From Lates calcarifer (Eukaryota; Chordata; Actinopteri; Centropomidae): a stretch of 64,000 nt of DNA. Made by a program: the position numbers and the translations under genes. Location of the stretch: positions 25,870,378 through 25,934,377 of the forward strand of contig NC_066853.1 of the NCBI RefSeq assembly GCF_001640805.2. Reading direction: 5' to 3'. Within the stretch, counting starts at the first letter, position 1, and every line of letters starts with the position of its first letter. Positions 12,061-23,440 of this stretch are shown piece after piece. The notes below the pieces were generated by a model, which was given only the letters and a program-made list of their open reading frames with translations, was not told the origin of the DNA and did not search any database.

Positions 12061-13295
12061 TGGACTTATAAAATTCATACTGTCCTACACACACCGTAAG
12101 GCCTACAGACAGAAGGGGGTGTGATGTAAAAACCTCCATGATCTCTGAATGCATGACACACTGTGCTGTCACATCATTCTCCATCTTTTTTCTTACAACT
12201 GATTGTGAAAAATCATTTCCACTTTTGCTTTTCTTCTCTTGTGCAGTGTGGTGAGCTGTTTGCTTGGCGTCAGTAGCTTGTAGCATTGTGACATCACATC
12301 AACAGTGATGTCAATGTATATACTGAATACTTGGAATTGTAAATGTTGCATAAATAGCTGATAGTTGTTAGTGAAAATCTTTCAAAAAGCATGGAAGTAT
12401 GGAAGCTGGTGTGATGAAGGTCAGTGGAGGTCTATGAGGCTCCTGACTGTTGTAGGTTAGACTGACAGTGTGTCACTGAGGAATGCTGTTCAAGTAGCAC
12501 TTGGTGAAGCCTTATCAGATGCAGACAGAGCCACTGCTCATCTGTTTACTCTGTATAGCTTCTGGGCTGTATAAAGCTCTGCTGGTGCATATATCTTCAA
12601 AAAGACTTAGTAGTATGCTACAGTGAGTGTGGGTCTAAACTCTGGTTTTTTCAGTTTAATATTTGGGAACTCATTTAACAGTCACTGTCCTCTTCACAGA
12701 TATAGCATTATAAATATTAACGCTTGTTTTCCAGAAGCCTTTTTCCAGTCCTGGTAGAAACACCAGCTGTTTGATCATGTGTGTGTTGGAGCCATGCAAG
12801 CAGGATTAAACTAAAGCTTACAGGATGTATAGATGCTGCCCATAAGAGTCCAGGGAGACCTCCTCTCAGAGACCAACTAGTACTTCTGTGCTTTGATAAT
12901 ACCAGGCTCCAGTTATTGTTAGTGAGTTTAGTTGTGCTAGTTTGATTAAATATAATATAAACTTGGAAACAGTGGTGATAAAAATAATGTTAACTCAGAG
13001 TCCTCTTTTGACAACTTCTAACATTCTTTATCAACTGAACTGGCTCAGTTGTCAATACATAAGCATGGAAGTCTGTTCACAGAAGCAAAACTGGAAACAG
13101 AAGCTAAACAACTAAACAGTAAAAATACTTAACACAAGGGCGCTATAGAAAGAGAGAAATATGACAGACTGAAAGTTCAAATCAATTAAGTTCAGATGAA
13201 TAAAATGTTCAACAGTCAAAAGCAGTTCTAATAGAGCAGACGTACAGCCAGAGATTTTGAATGAAGTCCTGAGAATTCCAATTAAGCTCGACAAA

Positions 13296-13298
<3 letters not shown>
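12061..13298. other. unassigned intron DNA
   Basis: Nothing beyond low-complexity patches is recognised, and no coding frame has family features. Confidence 0.5.

Positions 13299-13368
<70 letters not shown>
13299..13368. repeat. long (GT)n microsatellite
   Basis: About 35 uninterrupted GT units, the longest dinucleotide run in the window. It creates an artificial poly-Cys-Val frame. Confidence 0.95.
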
Positions 13369-13371
<3 letters not shown>

Positions 13372-13705
13372 TTCTTTGCCCTTTTCTGCCATCCCAGCCT
13401 GTTGACCTGTAGGTGCCAAAGGGAGTGTGGCAGCTGGTTGGCCTCCGGGCTCTACAGCTGTGTGAGTGCTCCCTCTTTCTCTTTTTTCTCCTGTCTTTTA
13501 CTTGCTTGGTTTTCTCTCCTTCAAAAACTTTTCTTTATCATGTGTCAAGTGTCTCTGTCCTTCCACACTCCTTTCTGTGCCACTCATTACTTTGTTAATT
13601 TATCTGTCAGTTTATACTGAGCCACATAAGTGAACAGAATATATTCATCCTAGTTATTAATGGTCCATCTGAATTAGTTTATATTTGTTAAACACACCTT
13701 TTTTC

Positions 13706-13820
13706 TCTTTGGGGCAACTTGATGACCCAGCCATTAGAGCCCATACCACAGCCAGACAGACTTGTCATTCCCCAACACTTTCCCCCAGTTTTTTCTGTTT
13801 ACCACTTCACTACTGAGCTA
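13706..13820 (+). mobile_element. degenerate tRNA-derived SINE (same family as 35349-35505)
   Basis: It holds ggcaacttgatgacccagcc, then ttagagcccataccac, then gtcattccccaac and ccccagttttttctgttt. These follow the order of box A, anticodon-side and body segments of the better copies at 35.3 and 52.7 kb. It is diverged and lacks clear boundaries. Confidence 0.45.
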
Positions 13821-13978
13821 ATTTGTTCCTGGTGTGCAGGACCCAGTTTAAATTAGCCTTTTCAACACTGAAATGAACTGAAATGAAAGTCTGAAAATAA
13901 CAAGGAAAACCTGAGAATATGAAACAAAATAGTCAAACCTGAAGATGACACTGGTTTGGCTCAAGACCTCCCAATCAC

Positions 13979-14275
13979 TGTAAATGGACTGCATTGATGT
14001 AGAGCTTCTCTAGTCATATCGACCACTCGAAGTGCTTTACATTACAGGACGCATTCACCCATTCACACACACATTAATACAGTGCTTGCTCTACACACGA
14101 AGCACTTTAATGCATTCACACCCATTCACACACTGATAATACATCGGGGGCAACGTGGGTTTCAGTATCTTGCCCAAGGATACTTCGGCACAGACTGGAG
14201 AAGCCGGGCATCAAACCACTGACCTTCCGATTAGTGGGCGACCCGCTCGACCTCCTGAGCCACGCCCCCCCCCCC
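13979..14275 (-). mobile_element. tRNA-derived SINE, minus strand
   Basis: Read on the minus strand it starts gtggctcaggaggtcgagcg (box A-like). It then has ggtcagtggtttgatgcc (box B-like), cttgggcaagatactgaa, and a body ending near gcagtccattta. This is a well-known type of teleost tRNA-derived repeat. Its head abuts a C11 run at 14265-14275. No target duplication is obvious. Confidence 0.65.
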
Positions 14276-14840
14276 AGTTGGCTGGGTGAGGGAAGAAATT
14301 CTGACTACTGACTGACTACTAGTCTCAGCTAATGCTGTGTATGAGGGGTTTTGGTCTGGTGTTCACAGTTGATGCTGTCTGCTGTTGATGTAAAATGGAC
14401 ACTTAAAACAGACGACATTACCAATCAATTTTAGGTTTGATGGTCAGCCACAGCCAATGAGGTGAAACCAGAGTAAAGTTGACCATCAAATTGAACACAT
14501 CTGTTCAAAACAGGTACACAAATATTCTCAAAAGAAACCACACTAATAATTTGCTGTCCTGAAAAACCACTAATAAAAGCAAATGCAAAATGGCCAGTCC
14601 TCAGTCACACATATAGTAACCAGGGGTCTCATTTGTAATTGTTGCATACGCACAAAATTGGGCCTGAAAGAGGCATATGCACCTTTCCATGCAAAAGTTG
14701 TGAACTATTAAAACAAACTTGATGGGAGAATGTGTGCACCTGTATGGAAACTCTGACTGCATTAACCACAGCAGCAGCAACATGTTGTCACTCACTGTTT
14801 TTACTTTTGCTTGTGACCCCACTGCTGTGAAAACTAAGTA

Positions 14841-16074
14841 CACTACTCACAATAAGTTAGGGATATTGTTATTTACATGAGTGCTTTTCCTATTTGTTCT
14901 GAATTTTAATGAAATAAGTAAAAGTTCCCTTTGATATTACTAATAATGAATGAGAAGAAACACCATTTTCATTTGTTTAATATGTATTACCCCAAAAATT
15001 TAGACAATAACAAGGATAGCCCCAAATAACAAAAATTGACAATGTCAGTAGTGGGTGTTTCCACCATTTGCCGCAATGACAGCTTGACAGTGACGTCTCA
15101 TGCTCCTCACTAGCCTCATGATGTTGTTCTGAGGCAATGCATTCCACTCTTCAACAAGTGCTACACGCAGTTCTGCCAGGTCACGTGGGGGTGGGGTACA
15201 ATCATCCAGTCTCTGCTTCAGCTGGTCCCAGACGTGCTCTATGGGGTTCAGGTCAGGGGACATTGCTGGCCATAACATATGAGGCACTCCGACTTCCTGA
15301 AGTCGAGCTGTGACAATTCTGGCACGATGTGGTGGAGCATCATCATCCACGAACAGAAAGTTGGGGGTGTGCTGGCGGAATTGGGGGATGATGATGGGTT
15401 CTATGATGTCTCTGAGGTAAGAACGTGCAGTGACTGAGCCATCTACAATAACCAAATCTTTTTTGGGCTGATTGGTGATGCCTGCCCAGACTGTTGCACC
15501 TCCTCCACCAAAGTGAACCCTGGGGACCATGTTGACCTCGGCGTATCGCTCACCTCGCCTTCTCCAGCAACGCTGACGACCATCATTTCTGTGCAAGGTG
15601 ACCCGACACTCATCAGTGAACAGGTCGGTAGACCACTGCTGCATTGTCCAGGTCACATGGTCTTGTGCCCACTGCAAACGTTCACGGCGGTGTCTTGGTG
15701 TCAGTGGAGTCACCTGCAACAGTCGTCTGGCATTCAAGCCAAAGCGGTGGAGTCGGTTGCGAATGGTTTGTCTGGAAACCCTAGTACCCCTCACATCTCG
15801 TAAACAGGCCTGCAGGTGTGTGGCAGTTGCTTAACGATGTCTGAGTGCATAGGTCCTTAGGTACAGGTCATTGTTGCAGTCTGTCACTCGTGGGGCTCCA
15901 CTCCTGTACACACTGTACACAGTGAGACCATTACGTGGAAAACACAAAATGAGGTGTGTCTATCACCCCAATACAATTGCCTCCCTATCCCAGAAATCCC
16001 TGAAGTGAAACAAACACCGTATGTATGACATCCACTGAGTCTCTCACAATATCCCTAACTTATTGTGAGTAGTG
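14841..16074 (-). mobile_element. Tc1-like transposon (Tc1/mariner), degenerate
   Basis: Perfect 29-base terminal inverted repeats lie at 14841-14869 and 16046-16074, each starting cactactcacaataagttag when read inward. They are flanked by TA at 14839-14840 and 16075-16076, the Tc1/mariner target duplication. The element is 1234 bases long, shorter than the usual 1.3-1.7 kb, because the 5' part of the transposase gene is reduced. Confidence 0.92.
15045..15905 (-). pseudogene. Tc1-family DD34E transposase, N-terminally truncated with one in-frame stop
   Basis: The readable part carries a helix-turn-helix remnant ([15 protein letters not shown]) and the catalytic stretches FTDE and [11 protein letters not shown]. 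These are followed by [11 protein letters not shown], with exactly 34 residues between the second catalytic Asp and the Glu (DD34E). It ends NGGNTHY, typical of the family C-terminus. Upstream, the same frame continues through SGAPRVTD and YLRTYALRHR but is broken by TAA at 15831-15833. No ATG opens the long frame (codon GTG at 15792-15794). Most of the first DNA-binding domain is deleted. Such enzymes cut and paste the element at TA sites; this copy cannot make a full enzyme. Confidence 0.9.
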
Positions 16075-16462
16075 TAATATATCCTTTCTGACTTCCACCT
16101 CACCCACAAGTACTTCGACTTGAGTCAGAAAAATTCTTCTTTTACTTCCTCTCAGTAGCTGCTGTGACTCACCATGAAAAATCATTGATCAGTGGTTCAT
16201 TTATGTGTATCGATATTCATGAGGTGCTTTGCATTGACCATTTATGGTTAAATGTGGACGTGAACAGGGCGGGGCATGAGGCTGATTAAAGTATGCACAT
16301 TTCCAGGTGAGCTGTGATTTATAAAGAGAACACTGCCTGCAGGATTGTGTATACGTGGTTTTATAAATCAGATTTTTTTTGTGCTGTGCACCATTTTCAG
16401 CTTTTGAACATATATATTTTTAGTATGGATCATACACACTGTTTTATAAATGGGACCCCAGG

Positions 16463-18758
16463 ATAGTGGACCAGGCTGTTTGACTGCCCTGACAAATACT
16501 GTTTTGTTTCTGTGAGCTCTCTGTCACTCATCTATCGCCCTCTTGACTCTGCTGTTACTGTGACATTTTTGTTTGTATATTCACTTTAGAGCAGTGTCAA
16601 AGACTTGCTTCTTCTTGGTTGTTGACTGGATTGTCTGGCAGATTACAGATGATGGAAGTCTGTAAATGAAGTGAGGAGTTGCTGGTGAAAAAGCAAATTG
16701 AAGTGTTTGGAATGTCACAAAACCTAAAAAATAACAACACACAATATCTAACCTAGTGAAATACTGTATACAGGTGTGTGTGTGTGTGTATGTATATGTG
16801 TGCAAAAACAAAGGCAAGATGGCTGATTCAAAATGGCTAGAGCTATAGGAACTATATACGAAATGGTGGAATGAAAAGATGGTCATTGGGACTGACTGTG
16901 TGGCATGTGGGGGACATAACCTTCAGTTCTGTATGTGTGAACAGGCTAACATCATAAAAACCATACCAACAGATATAACAACAAAGCTCAGGGAATACAC
17001 AGAGTCAAATCAATACAATACACTGGTAATACACTGGCAAAGTAAGCTAGGTCCAGTTTCCAAGTCTGATGTTTTGTTTAAAGTCCATTAAGCTGCAGTT
17101 GTCCAGGCCATGTGGCATCAGTGCGTCTGAAAAGTTCAGTGGTTGCTGCTTTGTTCTCCTTGTAGAGTTACTCTGTAGGTAAAAATTCAGCTGGCAGACT
17201 TTGTGTGGTACCTGCTGGTGCTTGGTCTTAAATTCTTAGACAAGCTCTTGCGTCACTTCTGTGCTGGTGAGAGGCTTTGTTCCTACGCTTTTGGAAGGGT
17301 GATGAGCAGGAGAACAACTCCTGCTCTCTCTTGAAGAGCAGAAGAGAAGAGCAAAACTCCTGTTGTCTTGATGAGCAGGGCAGAGAGGACAGAGAAGAGA
17401 TGAGAACATCTGGATTTGTTGGCCTTCTGTGGTTGTGTGGGTTGCAGCTGTTCTCTGTCAAGAGCAAAGGTAAAACAAAGGGTTAAACGTGTTGACTTCA
17501 ATACCGGCAACTGTTGCTCATCTAATAATGGTTTGGGCATTTTGGAACTGATGAATGTTCTCCTGCTGACTGTGGAATCAGGTCAGCCATTTTGGAAGGT
17601 AATGATGAATGAGCTGTAATGTCATTTATGTTGGAGGACTGTGATAGACATTCCATACATACCTGAGAAAGACTGTGAGATATAGTTGAAATCTAGAACA
17701 AGCTAGTTGATGGACCTTTCAGTCTAGATTATTTTGTGACAGTGTTCCACAAGGTCAACAATGAAACTTTCAGGCTCAAAATGTTGTATTTGTAGTTAAA
17801 TAAATGAGAATATTGCCTGCCCCTCACTCTAATGGAAATGTTACTAAAAATTACTTTATCTTTCTTCTGCAGTAATTAAGCATCCTGGACAAATTTCATT
17901 TAAAATTTGCTCTTAATGACTCTGAGTGTGGGGAAGAGTACATTTTCTTAACATCCACAGATAAAAATAAAATAAAAGTTTATTGAGCAGCTTCTGAACT
18001 GCTGAGGAGAATTATCAAACCCAACCTGATGAGGAACATTGATTAATCCCTCACTGCTCGCAGAATTCAATATCTTATGAAAGAGCAGTGCAAGCTCAGA
18101 TCTTGCTTTCTCATATCCCTAAATGGCAACTTGGGGAAAGAGACTGTGTGTAATGCATCAGGAAACACAGCAGGAATGGGAAAATAGACCGTTTAAAAAT
18201 GTATATGGCTTCAAGCATAGTAGTGTAGTAATTTGTTAAGTGCTTATAACTTCCTTGCAAAAGTTTCCAAGATTTCCCTTGAAGCAAAAGCTTAATTAGC
18301 ATATTAATTTTTTAGAATGGCTTTGAGGATCATCTTCTCAATTTTTCCTTTTTTTCCTCAAACTCCTTCTATTAATGTTAAAATATTTTTTGTTGGTCGG
18401 CTTATTATTAGAAGCAGGACCTGAGCTTAGTTTCCCTGAGGTGGGAGCTGCAGATGAGGTGTATCCTCCTCTCCTCTGTAATTGTAAGGCTGCTATAATT
18501 TGTGCCTTTTATCGATCCTCATCACTGTACAATCAGCTGTTGAGTAGAGGTGGTGGAGCATAAAGCTCAGCCAGTCAGTATTAACTGAGTTTATCACACC
18601 TCTGAGTGTTAAGATCAAGGAGAAGCCATGTTGTAGTTGTACAACAAGGACACAGCAGTGCAAGACCCTGCAGCAGTCATTTGATTTGTCACTGAGGTTT
18701 AATGTATCAAGAGGACAGTGAGGCTCTTATGTTCAGTACAGTCAGTGTCTACAGACAC
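16463..18758. other. unassigned intron DNA
   Basis: It holds a GT/TA-rich run at 16774-16803 and a purine-rich patch around 17290-17400 with a small perfect hairpin (gagcaggag and ctcctgctc, 17304-17326). No gene is recognised. Confidence 0.5.
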
Positions 18759-18760
18759 TA

Positions 18761-19564
18761 CACTACCTGTCAGAAGTCCGCAGTTCAAGTCCAGGTAATG
18801 ACGAAGGTCAGTGGTTAACTGCAAAGAAAAAAAGTAAAGTGGCTGAATTGATTAATATGTATTGAGTTAACATACTGGTCAGGCATTTTTTGCACACAAG
18901 ACAGTAACATCAGTTGACTGGGCATCCAGTAAAACTGAACTCATGTAAATGTGATAGAAAACAGGCCTGTTTCAGGGACGAAGACACTGGTCAACTTCCA
19001 GCTTCCTGCAGCAGTGGGAGTGAATGAAGCTTTGGAAGTTAATGCAAACAATTCCTACAGGTGAGCCAAGCAAACAAACTGATTCATTATTAGGACAGTG
19101 CTGTACTGCAGGAAGTAGCTCTGTATACTGCTGTCAGAATGGTGAGAAAAAGGAAACAAAGGAAGGCAGACTGGTTGGTCAGGAGTTCATCCAACAGAGA
19201 GACAATGAAGCAAAACATTAGAAGAACAGAACCAGACGGAGGAGCAGCACAGTCTCCAGACTTAAAGCCCATGGAGCTGGTTTGGGATGAACTGGACAGA
19301 CAGAACATATCTGTGGGATCTTCTGCAACAGTGTTGGGACAAACATTCTGAACAATGTTTCATTTCCATTGTAGAAAGAACATCTGCTGATCAACTGCTG
19401 GATGAGTCAGAAATTTAGACAAAATTTAAGATTTAAGATTCAATGAATGGAAAAAAATCTTTTATTTGCTCATTTATTTGTTCAATGTACATTGTGACAT
19501 TACGCCATGTAAATTTCAGTAAAATGGAAAAAATGGAGGTTAATAAATCCTTTGACCAGTAGAG
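18761..19564 (+). mobile_element. Tc1-like element, degenerate
   Basis: The left end cactacctgtcagaagt and the right end, read inward, ctctactggtcaaagg resemble the cactaccggtcaaaag termini of fish Tc1 elements. They are flanked by TA at 18759-18760 and 19565-19566. Inside, the + strand encodes QSPDLKPMELVWDELDRQ (near 19250-19303), the region of the third catalytic residue of Tc1 transposases. Only about 800 bases remain and the first two catalytic regions are not recognisable. Confidence 0.65.
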
Positions 19565-20038
19565 TATATACTGTCAGTATGCCATAGAACAGATGGTGTA
19601 TTGGTATGCTTTAAATGAATGAAACGACTACATCTCAAAGCAAAAGTGTGGAAAGTAAAAAAAACTTGCACCTGAGAGAAAATTTCAAACCCTGCCAACT
19701 CTCTCAGCTCCACACATCCGTTTCAGAAAGTTAGAAAAATTCTCAAACAGATTCCAGTGTTAGAAATGGGAGCATAAAGCATACTTAAAGTTCATTGTAA
19801 CTGTAATGAAAATGCATCTTGCAACATGCTAATGATGTGCCCCCTCAATCTTTTAACTGCTGAAATTCTGGAGTGAAATGCTAATGTGCTGCACTGAATC
19901 ACATTAGTACATTATATTAATCATAATAAGCATACATGGTTGTGTTGTATATGATCACATTTCTTTTACAAATCTCTTCAGGTTACAGTATGGATGGCTG
20001 TATATACTGGATACAGTCTTGCCCAGTTGTGTGTGTGT

Positions 20039-21112
20039 TAGGGATGTTACTATTCAGTCAATTCCCGATTCAGTTTGATACTCAATACAGGGCTCACAGT
20101 TCGATACATAAGAAAGAATGAAAACTAAGATCTAAGAATTCTTATTTATTTTATCTTAGTGTGAACTGCAAACATAAAATCTCTTATCTCAAATCTCTTG
20201 TTGCCACAAAACCCAGTGTCTTACAGTATTTTCCTTATTGTAAATGAAATTCCAGTTGAAAAATAATAAATAATAATTCTGTTATTCTGCAGATTACAGT
20301 GCAAAGGAAAGGATACTGTATCAGCCATAATATAAGACAATATTTTCCCCTGGTATGTTACGTTTCCATTTATTACAATTGATATCCTTTTGAATGGAGC
20401 GAATATTAGTGTAACTACTGTATTTTAGAGTGTTGCATTGTGGATAGTTTAGCCTAATTATGTTGCTAAGCTAGCAAGTGCTGTCAGTCCGTGTATAGTG
20501 AGTTTTTCAGAGTAAATCAGCCCTGAAAGTCTTTGGTTAGTTCAGTTGAAGCTGCAGGAGTTTGTGAAGCTGCTGTAACATGTTCTGCTGCTACAGAGGA
20601 AATAAATTAATGACAAGTGAAAATGAGTTGACAGCAGCTCCTGATGTCTTTACTGTAGAAATGAAAGGTGGGATAAATTTGCCGAGATTTAGAGCTGTTA
20701 CAGATGATGAGTGTGAAAAATATTAACAGTCAGAGAAAACTAATCATGCAGGAAGAATGAGAATGATAGAGGGTTCGACTACAGTCACTCAGTCAGCTGA
20801 TTAGTGGTCACTAGGAAAGTGAGTGGTCTACAGACGTCCGACTGAACAGAACCTGAAGCAGCCAGATGCCGATACATTATCACAGGCTGAGGGAAGACGA
20901 GAAAGTTGGAGTTCAAATCTTTTCACTTCTTTTACCAGTGTTATTTTGTATGGCGCACAGTGCAAGCACTCACAGAAGTGTAAAGGATTACTTCAGGACA
21001 CGCCACTCACTTCATCAATCACATCACAATACAGTTTTACAGTGTTACGATGCGTATCGTCATGTTTTCTGAATCATGATGCATCGTGCCACGGTGCATT
21101 GTTACACCCACA
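20039..21112. mobile_element. hAT-like element, non-autonomous
   Basis: The left end tagggatgttac and the right end gttacacccaca are imperfect inverted repeats. The flanks gtgtgtgt (20031-20038) and gtgtgttt (21113-21120) could be an 8-base duplication with one mismatch, though the flank is low-complexity. The sequence near the ends (gattcagtttgatactcaat; gatgcgtatcgt) is like teleost hAT derivatives. There is no usable transposase frame. Confidence 0.5.
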
Positions 21113-23385
21113 GTGTGTTTTGTTTAGATGGGTTTGTGTATCTTGGCAAATGGGTCTTTCAGTCAAAGAGTCTGCTGCTGTCAGTCACAGTTAGCACCCA
21201 GCATCCCAGCACCAGCTTGTTTCTGCCTGCTTCTGATGCACAAATTAGAGTTGGGTGCTTCTGCAGGACTTTTGAATCAGCAGGTTTGTCTGTTTTTGTC
21301 GGTTTGTTCAGAAGTCATGCTGTATATGGTTTTTCTTTAAACGCTGGATATCATAATGAAGTGTAGGAGTCATAAACCAGAAGCAACACTAATAGAGATC
21401 AGGCGGTGGTCTGGAAACCCCTGAAGAATGAGAGTGTTTCTGTTTCCTTTCAGACTATGCAGTGTGTACTGTATCAGGCTACAGTATTACTGCAGGAAGA
21501 CGTGGTGGAATCATAGATATGGAAGCTACAGCACAGTAGCTAGTAAGACATTACATTAGTCACAAATCAGTTCTCAATTCATGTTTAGTGTCCAGTTGTC
21601 TATGAAAATATCATATTTTATTTCTAATGTTACATTTTTCTGTTTTTTCTGTGACATAGTCAACAGAGTGAATACAATGAATACATACATTTGTACAGGC
21701 ATGATTTCAGTGTCTCTGTTTTGGTGTGCTTTGAGGCCTTATAGTCCTGGTTGTTTTGAGACTCACATTTCCAGTTTCCAATGAAAGTGTTGAACCTTGC
21801 TTAACCTCTGCTTGCTCGTTTTAACATGAACAGTATTACTGAAACTTTTCCTGTTGGTCTAGAGGTTTGGGATGCTTGACATGTTGTGATGTGTCAGTTT
21901 GGTTCTGGCAGGTAACCACTGATGGGTGTTATCACCCCCCCTTCATTTCCTTTCTCCTCTTCATTGTATCCTATTTAATATGGGCAAAAAGCCCCCCAAA
22001 ATAGACAACCACAAACATACACATGTAAACATACACATTTGTCCTTTTAGGCATTAGTCGTTTCTCATCATAATTCATATTCCCATCTGTACGTAAGCAA
22101 CATGTCAACACAAGTGCGGCCCCTTGCAGTGCTATTGATGTGTTAGTGCTAATTGTAATCAGAGTGAGGAGTGGTTACGCATTTGGGAGTCAACTGCCTC
22201 ATTCACCTGCTCACTGCCCCACTTCTTCTGTGGTGGGTTGTTGCTCTCATTCACAACACTGATCTACAGTCAGGGCTGATCAGTCAGTCTGTGGGGCTGT
22301 TAACAAATCTGCAGGAAAGAAATCAACACAATTGTTCTTCATCAGAGATCCCTGTTCATTCTCAGTCAGTACATCCCTCCTCTGCTCCTGTTAACCTGTG
22401 CAGGAGAATTGGCTGAATGCTCCTTTTAACTTTATGACAGCCAGAGATGATTTTGCTCAGACACTGGGAGAATTATTGAGAAGCAGCTGTAATTTAAATG
22501 CAATTCTACAACATGCTGGACAGATACCTGAGAACTGGACTTTAACAACAGCAGTCTGAATGAACTGATGTAGACTGTAGTTGGTAGACTGTTCATGATA
22601 AAATCATTACTAGGGCTGTACACAATGAGAATTTTGTCAGTCAAATCAGATTTTTCTGGTCAGTATGAATATTCCTCTATTTGTTCCTTTTCTTTTTTTT
22701 TAGCCATATAGACTATCTGGCAGTCAGAAAATCCACTGCCATGAGCCTCAGTTATTTCAGTGTTTTCACCACTGAAAACATCACATTTCCACACAGTCAG
22801 ACAGAGGAAAAGTTGGCGTTGTGGTCACAGATCAGTTATGTACCACAAAGTGTCTCTCCTGCTGGGCTGCTGACAGCGCCGTCAGTCAGACATCGAAGCT
22901 GAGGGTATCAGAGCAGCCAACAGAAACGAGTCGTCCTGCTCCACCTCGTGCTGTTCAGTGTCGCTCAGCCCTCTGTTTCCATCACAGTTAGTTGTGTGGG
23001 TTTGCTGTGTGTGTGTACTGTGAGGCAGCTAAAAAATGTGTAATGACATTTTGTGAGTCAACTCAGGGTCTTCTCAAGAGCTGCATCAGCATTGATAAAA
23101 ACAGACTAGTTTGCCTTCCAAATCATGCATTTTTTCCTGCCTTGCCTGCTGCCTGACACTAAACATTATTGGGTAACTTTAGAGCAGGTAGCTCAACACA
23201 ACATGAACAGTTGTGGGAAGGCATTGACTACTGTTCATAGCAAAGCATGCATCTGTGTTTTGCAGTGCTGAACAGAGCTTTGGCTCACCTAGGTCCTGAC
23301 CTGTGCAGGATTTTTACTTCTCTGCTGGGTGTATGAGTGGTCAGGTGCTGAAGTTTTCCTGGCCTTTCCATAACATTTCAGGTGT
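21113..23385. other. unassigned intron DNA
   Basis: The bases tagggctgtacacaatgag (22614) and the inverse-like ttgattcattgtgcagctct (about 23750-23769) could be two eroded ends of an hAT-type element spanning about 1.15 kb. No target duplication is visible. Nothing else is recognised. Confidence 0.35.
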
Positions 23386-23440
23386 TTAGATTAGATTAGA
23401 TTAGATACTTTATTAATCTGCACTCGAAATTCACATTTGT
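23386..23440 (-). mobile_element. LINE 3' tail fragment (L2/CR1-like)
   Basis: A (TTAGA)n run passes into tactttattaatctgcactc. Read on the minus strand, this is the end of a non-LTR retrotransposon of the type that finishes in a short tandem repeat after attaataaagt. Only the tail is present. Confidence 0.55.

Larger units (their letters stand above)
14620..16462. mobile_element. outer DNA transposon-like element interrupted by a Tc1-like element
   Basis: The left end ccaggggtctcatttgtaa and the right end, read inverted, cctggggtcccatttataaa are imperfect inverted repeats facing each other. Just inside both ends are similar segments (gcatacgcac and the inverse of gtgtatacg). The Tc1-like element at 14841-16074 sits between them. 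Removing it leaves about 0.6 kb, a MITE-sized unit. Flanking duplications are weak (atagt on both sides), so the superfamily is uncertain. Confidence 0.55.

Noticed and set aside
13303..13620. 105-codon frame starting with poly-Cys-Val
   Set aside because: Its length comes from the GT microsatellite.
14265..14275. tRNA gene on the minus strand at the head of the SINE
   Set aside because: Box A and box B-like motifs are present, but the body continues into a repeat with no acceptor stem closure; it is a tRNA-derived SINE.
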